Under the pieces are notes generated by a model. The model was given only the letters and a program-made list of their open reading frames with translations. It was not told the DNA's origin and ran no database searches. DNA of 64,000 bases from Kutzneria kofuensis (GTDB lineage: Bacteria; Actinomycetota; Actinomycetes; Mycobacteriales; Pseudonocardiaceae), in contig NZ_JACHIR010000001.1 of NCBI RefSeq assembly GCF_014203355.1, positions 8,000,038 through 8,064,037 of the forward strand, in the 5' to 3' direction. Made by a program: the position numbers and the translations under genes. Positions 41,327 through 48,506 of the stretch are shown piece by piece. Within the stretch, counting starts at the first letter, position 1. Every line of letters starts with the position of its first letter.

Positions 41327-41665
41327 ATGTCCAACGAGGACGGGCGTGGCGGCGTGACGGTGAGATCGGCGGAGACGAGTTGGCGGGTGGCGGGGTTGTG
41401 CGCCGGGTTGGCGCTGGCGGAGGCCCTGTTCTTCACGTTCCTGGGGCACTTTCGGCATCCCCGCCCGCTGTGGGACTACGGGATGCCCTGGGTGCTGGCG
41501 CCCGCCGTTCCCGTGCCGGGAGCCCTGCTGGGCCTGCTCACCGGTCTGCGCCGCCCGGCCGGCGGCCGGGTCCTCGCCACCGTCTACGGCGCGTTCCTGG
41601 CCGGCGTCGTCCTGGCCGCCGCCTGCGGCGGGGTGATGCTGCTCGACCTCATGATGTCGGACTAG
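41327..41665 (+). CDS. Small three-helix membrane protein
   Basis: This 112-residue protein has ATG 41327 with GGGAGG at 41316-41322. Three hydrophobic helices are seen at about 20-41 (VAGLCAGLALAEALFFTFLG), 54-76 and 84-106. They are separated by short loops with conserved-looking His/Arg/Pro (FRHPRPLWDYG). No family is recognised. A hairpin precedes and a convergent terminator follows, so it is monocistronic. Confidence 0.65.
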   Translation: MSNEDGRGGVTVRSAETSWRVAGLCAGLALAEALFFTFLGHFRHPRPLWDYGMPWVLAPAVPVPGALLGLLTGLRRPAGGRVLATVYGAFLAGVVLAAACGGVMLLDLMMSD

Positions 41666-41742
41666 GCGCCTCGGCGATCCGATGGCGGGAACGAGTGACT
41701 CCGACCATCGCGGCCTCCGTATGACGTAGCGGACAGGGCAGG

Positions 41743-41772
41743 GGCCGGGAATCCTGCACCAGATTCCCGGCC
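41743..41772. terminator. Convergent terminator
   Basis: An 11-bp perfect stem (41743-41753 with 41762-41772) has an 8-base loop. It sits between the small membrane protein gene (+) and the glycosidase-tail gene (-). Confidence 0.8.
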
Positions 41773-41808
41773 CTGTTCCGTCGACCGCGGCTCAGCCGGA
41801 TCGACGAG

Positions 41809-42642
41809 TCACGACAGCGAGATGACGGCGTTGTGGTCGCCGCCGGGCGTGACGCTGACGGTGAACAGGTGAGTCGTCGAGTTGTAGGACACCGCGCCGG
41901 CGGTCCCGTCGGTCGCGGTCACCTTCGGCGCCGACGGGGCGTAGCCGTGCAGGGTGACCGAGTGCTCGCCGGCCGCGAACGTGACGGTGGCGTGCACCGT
42001 GCCGTTGTCCGACAGCTGCGAGACTCGCTTGCCGCCCAGCGACACGAACTTGCCGGCGTCACCGAGGAAGGCGATGCCGGACTGGCCGACCGGCGCGACC
42101 ACGTAGTACGAGCCGGAGCTGACCGTGTCGGTGAACGTGCCGCCGGCCGGCACGACCTTGCCGGCGCCGGTGAAGTAGTTGTACACGTACGCGCCGCCGC
42201 CCACGCCGAGGCTGTTCGGGCTGAAGCTGACCGACTGGGAGCCGTTGTTGCGGGCGTAGGCGAAGACGTAGCCGTCGCGCAGGCCATTGTGGTCGGTGTA
42301 GGTGCCGGCCACCATCGGCGCGCTCGAGTTCTGCGCGACCGCCGGGTACACGGAGTCCAGCGGCACCAGCGAGGCGTCCGGCTTGACGATCACGCCGTCC
42401 CCGCGCACCGTCTTGGCCAGGTTCGAGACGCTCTCCTTGCCGATCGCGTCGCCCACGCCGACCATGCCGCCGGACAGCGTGGACAGCACGAGGTTGTTGG
42501 TCTCGGTGCTCATGAACACGTCGCTCCACGGCCATTCACCCAGCGCGCTGGCCATCCGCGAGTCGAACAGGAACGTGTCCCACTTGCTCCGGTCGAAGCG
42601 GTCAGCGCTGACCCTCCCCAAGGAGACGTGGAACTTCTTCAC
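41809..42642 (-). pseudogene. Glycosidase-like C-terminal fragment without N-terminal part
   Basis: The frame has 277 residues from a GTG at 42642. The sequence starts abruptly within a folded domain (VKKFHVSLGRVSADRFD) and has no signal peptide, although the tail is beta-rich like secreted enzymes. The part STETNNLVLSTLSGGMVGVG followed by GVIVKPDASLVPLDSVY resembles the end of a catalytic barrel of alpha-galactosidase-like (melibiase-type) glycosidases; this match is weak. The last 130 residues are beta-sandwich domains. A full-length enzyme should have several hundred residues upstream, but the RidA gene begins 90 bases away. Truncation is likely, although a functional short form cannot be ruled out. 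No good ribosome-binding site precedes the GTG. Confidence 0.6.
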
Positions 42643-42732
42643 CCAGTTCTGCCCGGGTAGGCTCGTCGAACGCCGTCTTGGTGGTGGCCACCGATGACGC
42701 CCGGCGGCGGTGGTGGCCAGCTTTGGTCTTTG

Positions 42733-43212
42733 TCAGGCGAACGCCACCTCGGCCTCGATCTCGACGGGCAGCGCGAACGGCAGCTCGGCCACGCCGATCG
42801 CCGAACGGGCGTGGCTGCCGGCCTCCGGGCCCCACAAGCGCAGGATCAGGTGGGAGAAACCGTTGACCACCGCGGGCGTCGCGGTGAAGCCGGGAGCCGC
42901 GTTCACCATGCCGAAAACGCGCAGCCATGCGGTGATTCGATCCAGATCACCCAGTTCCCGGCGCAGGCTCGACAGGATCGCCAGGCCGGTCGACTTCGCC
43001 GCTTCGTAGGCCTGCTCCTGGCTGACCTGGTCACCGACCTTGCCGAACGGGCCGGCGAGCGTGCCCTCCGGGGTCAGCGGCCCGTGCCCGGACACGAAGG
43101 CACGGCCACCGTGCACGCGTACCTGGGGAAACGGCAGGTCCACGTCCTTCGGCGGACGCATGGGCTCCGGGAGGGTGAGACCGAGTTCGGCCAGTCTGGC
43201 TTCGATGCGCAT
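42733..43212 (-). CDS. RidA/YjgF-family protein
   Basis: This 159-residue protein, from the ATG at 43212 (AGGA nine bases upstream), opens MRIEARLAELGL as usual for actinobacterial long RidA-like proteins. An ATG at 43230 that overlaps the upstream stop (ATGA) is an alternative and shows translational coupling. The trimer-forming barrel has VSGHGPL, LRVFGMVNAAPGF and a C-terminal HARSAIGVAELP with the conserved Arg and Glu of the family. RidA proteins hydrolyse reactive enamines/imines; members with changed sites act in other pathways. It is co-transcribed with the SnoaL-like gene upstream. Confidence 0.88.
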   Translation of the reverse strand: MRIEARLAELGLTLPEPMRPPKDVDLPFPQVRVHGGRAFVSGHGPLTPEGTLAGPFGKVGDQVSQEQAYEAAKSTGLAILSSLRRELGDLDRITAWLRVFGMVNAAPGFTATPAVVNGFSHLILRLWGPEAGSHARSAIGVAELPFALPVEIEAEVAFA

Positions 43213-43226
43213 GGTCGGAGATCCTG

Positions 43227-43835
43227 TCATGCCAGCCAGGCCGCGCCGTCGCGGTAGAGCCGTTCCACCGCCTCCCCGGTGAGTCCGGGCAGCCCGTTCC
43301 GCACCTCGTAGCCGGCCTCGGTCTGGACGTAGGCCAGATGCCGATAGCCCTCGGGGAAACGGGCGAGCCGCTGCGCGTCGAGTTCGATCCGCGCCCCGGG
43401 GTTTACCGGCGTCATGCGATCGATCTCGTAGATCAGCCTCCGTCGCACGATGCGCCACTGATCGTCCTCGCGCCCGAAGAAGTCGTAGAACCGCCCCGTG
43501 CACACGACGTCGGCCGGCACACCGTGGACGGTCGCGCGCTGAGTGATCGTCATCTTGGTCTGGGCGATGGCGCGGTCGCCGGCCACGTCGACGGAGCTGC
43601 CACCGAGGAAGTGCAGGATGCGGACGCCGGCCTCGAACCCCTTCGCGGAGGCGGCGATGAAGTCGGCCGCGCTGCCGTGGAACCACGTCGCGGTCATCTG
43701 CCCGTCCCGGTGCCACACGGTCGCGAACCTGGTCCAGTCCCCGGCATCCCGCCAGACCGCCCAGTTCTCGATCACGGTGCGGATTTCCCGGACGTCGTCC
43801 CGGACGGCTGGTGCCGTCGGCTGGGTCGTCGTCAT
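43227..43835 (-). CDS. SnoaL/NTF2-like protein
   Basis: The protein has 202 residues from ATG 43835, with GGAGGG upstream. The NTF2-like cone (about 10-145) has REIRTVIENWAVWRDAGDWT, TWFHGSAADFI and CTGRFYDFFGREDDQWRIVR. These match SnoaL_4-type domains, whose pockets bind small ligands; some act as cyclases, dehydratases or hydrolases. The C-terminal 55 residues form an extra segment (YRHLAYVQTEAGYEVRNGL). It is coupled to the RidA-like gene, so both probably act on one small molecule. The substrate is unknown. Confidence 0.8.
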   Translation of the reverse strand: MTTTQPTAPAVRDDVREIRTVIENWAVWRDAGDWTRFATVWHRDGQMTATWFHGSAADFIAASAKGFEAGVRILHFLGGSSVDVAGDRAIAQTKMTITQRATVHGVPADVVCTGRFYDFFGREDDQWRIVRRRLIYEIDRMTPVNPGARIELDAQRLARFPEGYRHLAYVQTEAGYEVRNGLPGLTGEAVERLYRDGAAWLA

Positions 43836-43867
43836 GTCGTCTCCCTCCACCCGGCGCTCCCGGGGCG

Positions 43868-43897
43868 AGGCTAGATGGCGGCGTGCGGCGATCCCAA
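43868..43897 (-). promoter_or_regulatory. Possible promoter of the SnoaL-RidA operon
   Basis: On the minus strand TTGGGA (43897-43892) and TAGCCT (43873-43868) are 18 bases apart. The match to consensus is moderate; the leader would be about 30 bases. Confidence 0.35.
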
Positions 43898-44243
43898 GGC
43901 TCAACCGCCGCTGAGTGGCAGCCACATGGGGCTACTGCCGACAGGCGCACAGAGGAATCACCGAGGTCGGGCGCCGCCTCCGGCAGGCTCCGGGCCGTCA
44001 GGTCCAGACGGCATCCGGCGGCCTGCTCGACGGTGGTTCGCCGCCGGCTTCAGCGAACGCATCGGCGGATGGACCCCGGACGGCGATCGGGACCGTCGTC
44101 CGGGGCATTCCGCGTGTACCCGCGTCGGGGCCCACTACGCCGTGCGCAAGCACATAGTTTGAGTAAGCATCAGTTGTGCTGGGAAACAATTGGCTGGCCC
44201 GGTCCGAGCAGCCGGCGTTTCGGCCGCACCACCCGCGCATGGC
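43898..44243. other. Gene-free stretch with an AT-rich pocket
   Basis: No supported gene lies here. The DNA at about 44145-44200 is unusually AT-rich (for example ACATAGTTTGAGTAAGC). Neither strand shows a convincing start, ribosome-binding site or motif. It separates the SnoaL promoter from the terminator of the SPW gene. Confidence 0.5.
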
Positions 44244-44275
44244 TGGTTCGGGCACCGCGTCCGGTGCCCGAACCA
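44244..44275 (-). terminator. Terminator of the SPW-repeat gene
   Basis: A perfect 14-bp stem (44244-44257 with 44262-44275) closes on CGTC, 18 bases beyond the stop of the minus-strand SPW gene. Confidence 0.85.
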
Positions 44276-44292
44276 TCTCGTAGGACCAGCCG

Positions 44293-44742
44293 TCAGCGAG
44301 TGGCGCGGCGGCTCGTCGAGGTGGACATCAACATGGCTGCGGCGGCCGCGCTGAGCACGGTGATCACGCCGCCGGTGACGACGTTGTTCCAGACGACAGC
44401 AACCGTGTCCGGACCGATGACCCACGGCGTGATGATCTGCCACACGCCGATGGCGGCCATCGCCCAGCTGAGCCGGAACATCCGGGTGGGAGCCGCGGTC
44501 AGCCCGCACGCCAGCACCGCGACAGCGAGGCCGATGATCAGGTTGTCGATGGCGAGGCGTGGATACGCTGCCCCGAAGCCCACCACCCATGGGGAGATGG
44601 CGGTGTACAGACCCGCGAGCAGGATCAGCCCGTCAACGGCCACCGCGGGCGGGCCGCCGAGGACGCGTGCGTACCGGTCGCGCATCTCGGACATGTCCGG
44701 GTGGTTGGTGAAGTCGACTGTGGGCCGAGAGATGTCGGCCAT
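44293..44742 (-). CDS. SPW-repeat integral membrane protein
   Basis: This 149-residue protein has two SPW repeats, each a pair of helices with the motif YTAISPWVVGF (about 44-54) and WQIITPWVIG (about 100-109). The N-terminal 30 residues are cytoplasmic and start MADISRPTVDFTNHPDM. The basic C-terminus is TSTSRRATR. Function is unknown; the repeats occur in actinobacterial and rhizobial membrane proteins. The ATG has AAGGAGAGGAGG upstream, a strong site. A SigF-type promoter precedes it, which suggests stress induction. Confidence 0.85.
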   Translation of the reverse strand: MADISRPTVDFTNHPDMSEMRDRYARVLGGPPAVAVDGLILLAGLYTAISPWVVGFGAAYPRLAIDNLIIGLAVAVLACGLTAAPTRMFRLSWAMAAIGVWQIITPWVIGPDTVAVVWNNVVTGGVITVLSAAAAAMLMSTSTSRRATR

Positions 44743-44793
44743 GAGACGGCCTCCTCTCCTTCAGATCGGCTGAGATCGCTGACGGACCTCGAC

Positions 44794-44817
44794 TACCCGA
44801 CCCGCATGGCGATAACC
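44794..44817 (-). promoter_or_regulatory. SigF/SigB-type promoter of the SPW gene
   Basis: On the minus strand GGTT (44817-44814), a 15-base spacer and GGGTA (44798-44794) match the general-stress consensus. The start codon is about 50 bases downstream. Confidence 0.6.
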
Positions 44818-44907
44818 GATGACCGGCTGACTCCTGGGTCACAGTTTGATAGAGCAACTGTTGCATAGGGGTACGATTGGTGTGTTGCGCCGTCGCGTTG
44901 TGACGGG

Positions 44908-46335
44908 TCAGCCCGCGGCGGTTATCCGCCACTGCTGGTTGGTGCTGGCGCTGTCGCCCCACTGGCCGAGGGCGACGCCGTCGCCGGTGCGTCCCATGCC
45001 GTCGATGAACTTGCCGGTGGCGCGGTTCTTGATCCGCACGTTGTTGGCGTCGGTCAGCACCGTCCACTGTTGACTGGTGCTGTTGGTGTCGGCGTACTGG
45101 CCCACCGCGGCGCCGTCGGAGGTGCGGCCTTCGCCGTCCAGGTAGAGGCCGGTGGCGCGGTTCTTGATGCGCACGTAGTTCCCGTCGTTCTCGACGGTCC
45201 ACTGCTGTTCGAGGCGGCTTGCGCTGCCGCTCCACTCACCGGCGTCGGATCCGCTGGACGTGCGGCCCACGCCGTCGATGTACTGACCCGTGGCGGCGTT
45301 GACGATCCGCACGTAGGTGCCGCCGCCGTTCCCGATTCCCCATGCGTACTGGAGTCGCGCCAGTCCGGTCGGGTTCACCAGCGACAGCTGGATGTTCGCC
45401 CCGCTTCCGCTCCTGGTGGTGAGGCTGTACCAGTCCCCGTCACGCAGGCCGGGCCAGTACACGCTGCCCATGCCGAGGCTGCGGAGTTCGCTGCTGACGC
45501 CCCGGATGTAGTCGGCGAAGAACGAGCCGCTCGGGATGCTGTAGTCGATGGTGTCGTAGTGGACGCCGTTCTTGCTGCCCGGTCCCATCGGGCCGCCCCA
45601 TTCGGTGGCGACGGTGCGGCTGGCGTACCCGCCGATGTAGCTGGCGATGTGGTTGGCCCACTCGGTTTCGCTCTCGTAGCCGGCGAAGAACGAGTAGTCG
45701 TGCACGGCCAGCAGGGTGTTGTCGAGGCGGTGGTCGTTGCCGACGGCGGCGGCGTTCTGGGCGTAGCCGGTGCCGTCGAGGATCACCCGGCCGCGCGGCA
45801 CCGCGGGGTATCGGGTCAGCCAGTCGTTGTACAGGTTGTCGAGGGCGGCGGCGCTGTAGCTGTACGGCTCGTTGATGACCTCGAAGTAGGCGTTGGGGTT
45901 GCTGCCGTACTTCGCGACGACCTTGTCCCACATCTGGTTGAACCCGGTGATGCTGGACGGCTTGCCGCCGGTGTAGGCCCAGTACGCCAGGATGACTTTG
46001 CCCTTGCTCAGCGCCGTGTCGATCGCCCCGGTGTAGGTTCCCCAGTAGCCGGCCACGGTCGGCTCGTTGATCGGCATCCGGACCGTGTCGGCGCCGGTGA
46101 TGGAGTACATCTGCCCGACCACCCGGTCGGCCACGGTGGCGGCCGAGGAGTAGGTGTCGGAGGCGCCGAGCCCGGACACGTAGAGCACGCCGTTGACGAA
46201 GTTGTCCCGCTGGTCCGCCCAGTTCACGCCCCGGAACTGGCTGGTGGACGCGTGCGCCTGGTGTTGGCCGACGATCAGCGTTCCCCCGGCGAGCACGAAC
46301 ACCGCCAGTAGCCGCAGCAGGGTCAACGATCGCAT
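44908..46335 (-). CDS. Secreted GH5 glycosidase with triple ricin-type lectin tail
   Basis: This 475-residue enzyme has signal peptide 1-29 (LLAVFVLAGGTLIVG) and a GH5 catalytic domain (about 33-335) with QFRGVNWADQRDN, acid/base Glu 156 in FEVINEPYS and nucleophile Glu 245 in VATEWGGP. The C-terminal beta-trefoil (about 338-475) has three very similar repeats of about 46 residues, each with VRI(V/K)NxATG, a GRTS/GRTG segment and a closing QQW. The repeat likeness is much higher than in most trefoils. The catalytic part is paralogous to the GH5 enzyme at 32518. The ribosome-binding site is GGAGG before the ATG. It is likely an endo-acting plant cell-wall enzyme, subfamily unknown. Confidence 0.9.
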   Translation of the reverse strand: MRSLTLLRLLAVFVLAGGTLIVGQHQAHASTSQFRGVNWADQRDNFVNGVLYVSGLGASDTYSSAATVADRVVGQMYSITGADTVRMPINEPTVAGYWGTYTGAIDTALSKGKVILAYWAYTGGKPSSITGFNQMWDKVVAKYGSNPNAYFEVINEPYSYSAAALDNLYNDWLTRYPAVPRGRVILDGTGYAQNAAAVGNDHRLDNTLLAVHDYSFFAGYESETEWANHIASYIGGYASRTVATEWGGPMGPGSKNGVHYDTIDYSIPSGSFFADYIRGVSSELRSLGMGSVYWPGLRDGDWYSLTTRSGSGANIQLSLVNPTGLARLQYAWGIGNGGGTYVRIVNAATGQYIDGVGRTSSGSDAGEWSGSASRLEQQWTVENDGNYVRIKNRATGLYLDGEGRTSDGAAVGQYADTNSTSQQWTVLTDANNVRIKNRATGKFIDGMGRTGDGVALGQWGDSASTNQQWRITAAG

Positions 46336-46556
46336 CGGTCAGCCTCCAGGAATGCCAGTGCCGTGCACCGACGGCGCGGTGGTCCGCGCGGACCGTAACA
46401 GGGGCGAGCCGTTCCCCACCCGCGAAGGCGAACGGCCCGTCGATCGTCTCTGCCTCGGATGCGGCCGGTATTCGCACGTCCACCAGGGCACAAGCGCCTC
46501 CGCTCGGCGCGGGTGAGTCCTCCCCGGCGGCCTGAAAGTTCCAGAAACCGGAGCGG

Positions 46557-47537
46557 CTAGGGCACCATGACAAGCTTCCCGGCGGCTTCGTTGTTCTCCA
46601 TGTACCGGTGGGCCGCGACGATGTCGGCCAGGCCGACGACTCGGTCGAGGTTGGGTCGATAGGCGCCGGCCTCGACCTCGCGGACGACCCGTTGCAGGCT
46701 GGCCGCGCCCACGCTGCCTTTGACGGTGTCGCTGTGGAACGCCGTGAGTTTGGTGCCGGACGGAATCATCGCTATCGGTTCGAGGTTCGGGATCAGCCAG
46801 CCGCTGAGCGAGCCCGCCACGCACACCGTCCCGCCGCGACGGACCAGCCGGAGTGAGTCCACCGCCGTGCTCGCCCCGACGAGATCCAGGACGTAGTCCG
46901 GCCCGTCGGGCCAGATCGAGTGGATGCTCGCTGCCAGCGCTCCGTCGGTGTCGAGGAGTGCGTGGTCGGCGCCGGCAGCGGTCAGCGTGTCGATCTTGTC
47001 CGGTCGGCGGGTCGTGGCCGCGGTCTCGACGCCGTGAGCGGACGCGATCGACGCGGCGGCCATCCCCACCGACGAGGTACCGCCGCGGATCAGCAACCGC
47101 CCCCGCACGGCCCCCAACGCGTCCAACGCGCCCTGCGCGGTCAGGTACGTCTCGGGTAGCGCGGCCATGACGTCCCAGGGCAACGTGGTCGCGATCGGCA
47201 TCAACAGCGAGTTCGGCAACAACGCGTACTCCGCGTAGCCGCCGTCGAACTCCCGGCCCATCTCGCCCATCACCGCCGCGACGGTGGTTCCCTCCGGCAA
47301 CCGGGGATCGGTCGAGACCGCCACGATGCCAACGCATTCGATGCCGAGCACACGCGGGAACGCCACGTTCGGGGAATGCCCCTGCCGGGTCCTCAGCTCC
47401 GACCGGTTCAGGCCCGCGCCCTTCACCCGCACCAGGCTCCAGCCCTCCCGAACCGCCGGCACCGGCAGCTCCCGGAGCTCCAGCACCTCCGGGCCACCAG
47501 CCCGCACACAGACCGCCGCTCGCATCGTCGTACTCAT
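46557..47537 (-). CDS. NADPH:quinone reductase-like MDR oxidoreductase
   Basis: This 326-residue protein starts at ATG 47537 with MSTTMRAAVCVRAGGPEVLE. GroES domain motifs are KGAGLNRSELRTRQG and LGIECVG; zinc ligands are absent. The Rossmann part has IRGGTSSVGMAAASIA near 150, and YVLDLVGAS follows. It is divergent from an AraC-type regulator gene across only 54 bases, so that regulator probably controls it in response to a reactive small molecule. It shares the family with the gene at 9664 but is not close in sequence. Confidence 0.88.
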   Translation of the reverse strand: MSTTMRAAVCVRAGGPEVLELRELPVPAVREGWSLVRVKGAGLNRSELRTRQGHSPNVAFPRVLGIECVGIVAVSTDPRLPEGTTVAAVMGEMGREFDGGYAEYALLPNSLLMPIATTLPWDVMAALPETYLTAQGALDALGAVRGRLLIRGGTSSVGMAAASIASAHGVETAATTRRPDKIDTLTAAGADHALLDTDGALAASIHSIWPDGPDYVLDLVGASTAVDSLRLVRRGGTVCVAGSLSGWLIPNLEPIAMIPSGTKLTAFHSDTVKGSVGAASLQRVVREVEAGAYRPNLDRVVGLADIVAAHRYMENNEAAGKLVMVP

Positions 47538-47591
47538 GCCTGCACTGTCGCCCGAACGCGATGTGGCCGGCCACCGGTAGAATGCCAAGTT

Positions 47592-48401
47592 ATGCCCATT
47601 GGCCGCCAACCTGCCCGGTCCGCTGTGACATCACAGCTCTGGCCGTCCGGGGGAGCGCACCTGTGGCCGTCGGGGGGAACAAGCCCGGCGCAGTCCCATC
47701 AGCGTGGACACCTGGTGTACGCGGCCAGCGGGGTCCTGTCGGTGCACACCGAACGGGGCACGTCGATCGTGCCCGCCAACCGGGTCGCCTGGACCCCGCC
47801 CGGGTTCACGCACCAGCACCGCGCGCACGGCGACACCGACATGCGCATCGTGTTCCTGCCGCCGTCCCTGGCGCGGCTCATACCCGGCCGTCCGGCCGTG
47901 TTCACCGCCTCCGGCCTCGCCCGCGAAGTCCTGCTCACGCTCACGGGCCCACGCAACTACGACTCCGCTGCCCGCCCCTTCGACCGCGCCGCGCGTGCCC
48001 GCCTCCGTCGTGTCCTCGTCGACGAGCTCCACGAGGCACCCGAGCAGCCTCTGCAGCTGCCGGAACCCCACGACGACCGGTTGCGCGCCGTTGCCCGGAT
48101 GCTGCGCGCGAGTCCCGCCGACAACAGCTCACTGGCCGAACTCGGGCGGACGATCGGAGCCAGCGCCCGCACCCTCAGCCGACTGTTCCACAACGAACTC
48201 GGCATGACCTTCTACGAGTGGCGCACCCAGCTGCGCGTCTGTCACGCGCTCGTCCTGCTCGCCGACGGCCACGACACGACGCAGGTCGCCCACGCCTGTG
48301 GCTGGGCGAACCCCAGCCACTTCATCACGGCCTTCACCAAGCTCGTCGGCACCACACCCGGCCGTCATCGATCGCGGAACACGACTGTCCGCGACACCTG
48401 A
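47592..48401 (+). CDS. AraC/XylS-family regulator
   Basis: The protein has 269 residues from ATG 47592. The N-terminal cupin domain (about 20-110) has GHLVYAASGVLSV and RVAWTPPGFTHQH with His residues that could bind metal or ligand. Two C-terminal HTH motifs (about 170-265) are SLAELGRTIGASARTLSRLF and TQVAHACGWANPSHFITAF, followed by GTTPGRHR. It is divergent from the quinone oxidoreductase gene with a 54-base shared promoter, which contains a TAGAAT -10-like box just before this start. It probably activates that gene. Confidence 0.92.
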   Translation: MPIGRQPARSAVTSQLWPSGGAHLWPSGGTSPAQSHQRGHLVYAASGVLSVHTERGTSIVPANRVAWTPPGFTHQHRAHGDTDMRIVFLPPSLARLIPGRPAVFTASGLAREVLLTLTGPRNYDSAARPFDRAARARLRRVLVDELHEAPEQPLQLPEPHDDRLRAVARMLRASPADNSSLAELGRTIGASARTLSRLFHNELGMTFYEWRTQLRVCHALVLLADGHDTTQVAHACGWANPSHFITAFTKLVGTTPGRHRSRNTTVRDT

Positions 48402-48506
48402 TCACGAGATCGGGCACCTGGTGGCAGTGCCTCGTGGTCGCGGCAATGCCGCGGTGCCGCCGATGACTACGCCCGGCGGCACCGCGGTCCTGCTTCGGTC
48501 AGGTGG

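Noticed and set aside
44844-44876. Plus-strand GTTTG...GGGTA as a SigF promoter
   Set aside because: The spacer is too long (over 20 bases) and no plus-strand gene follows.
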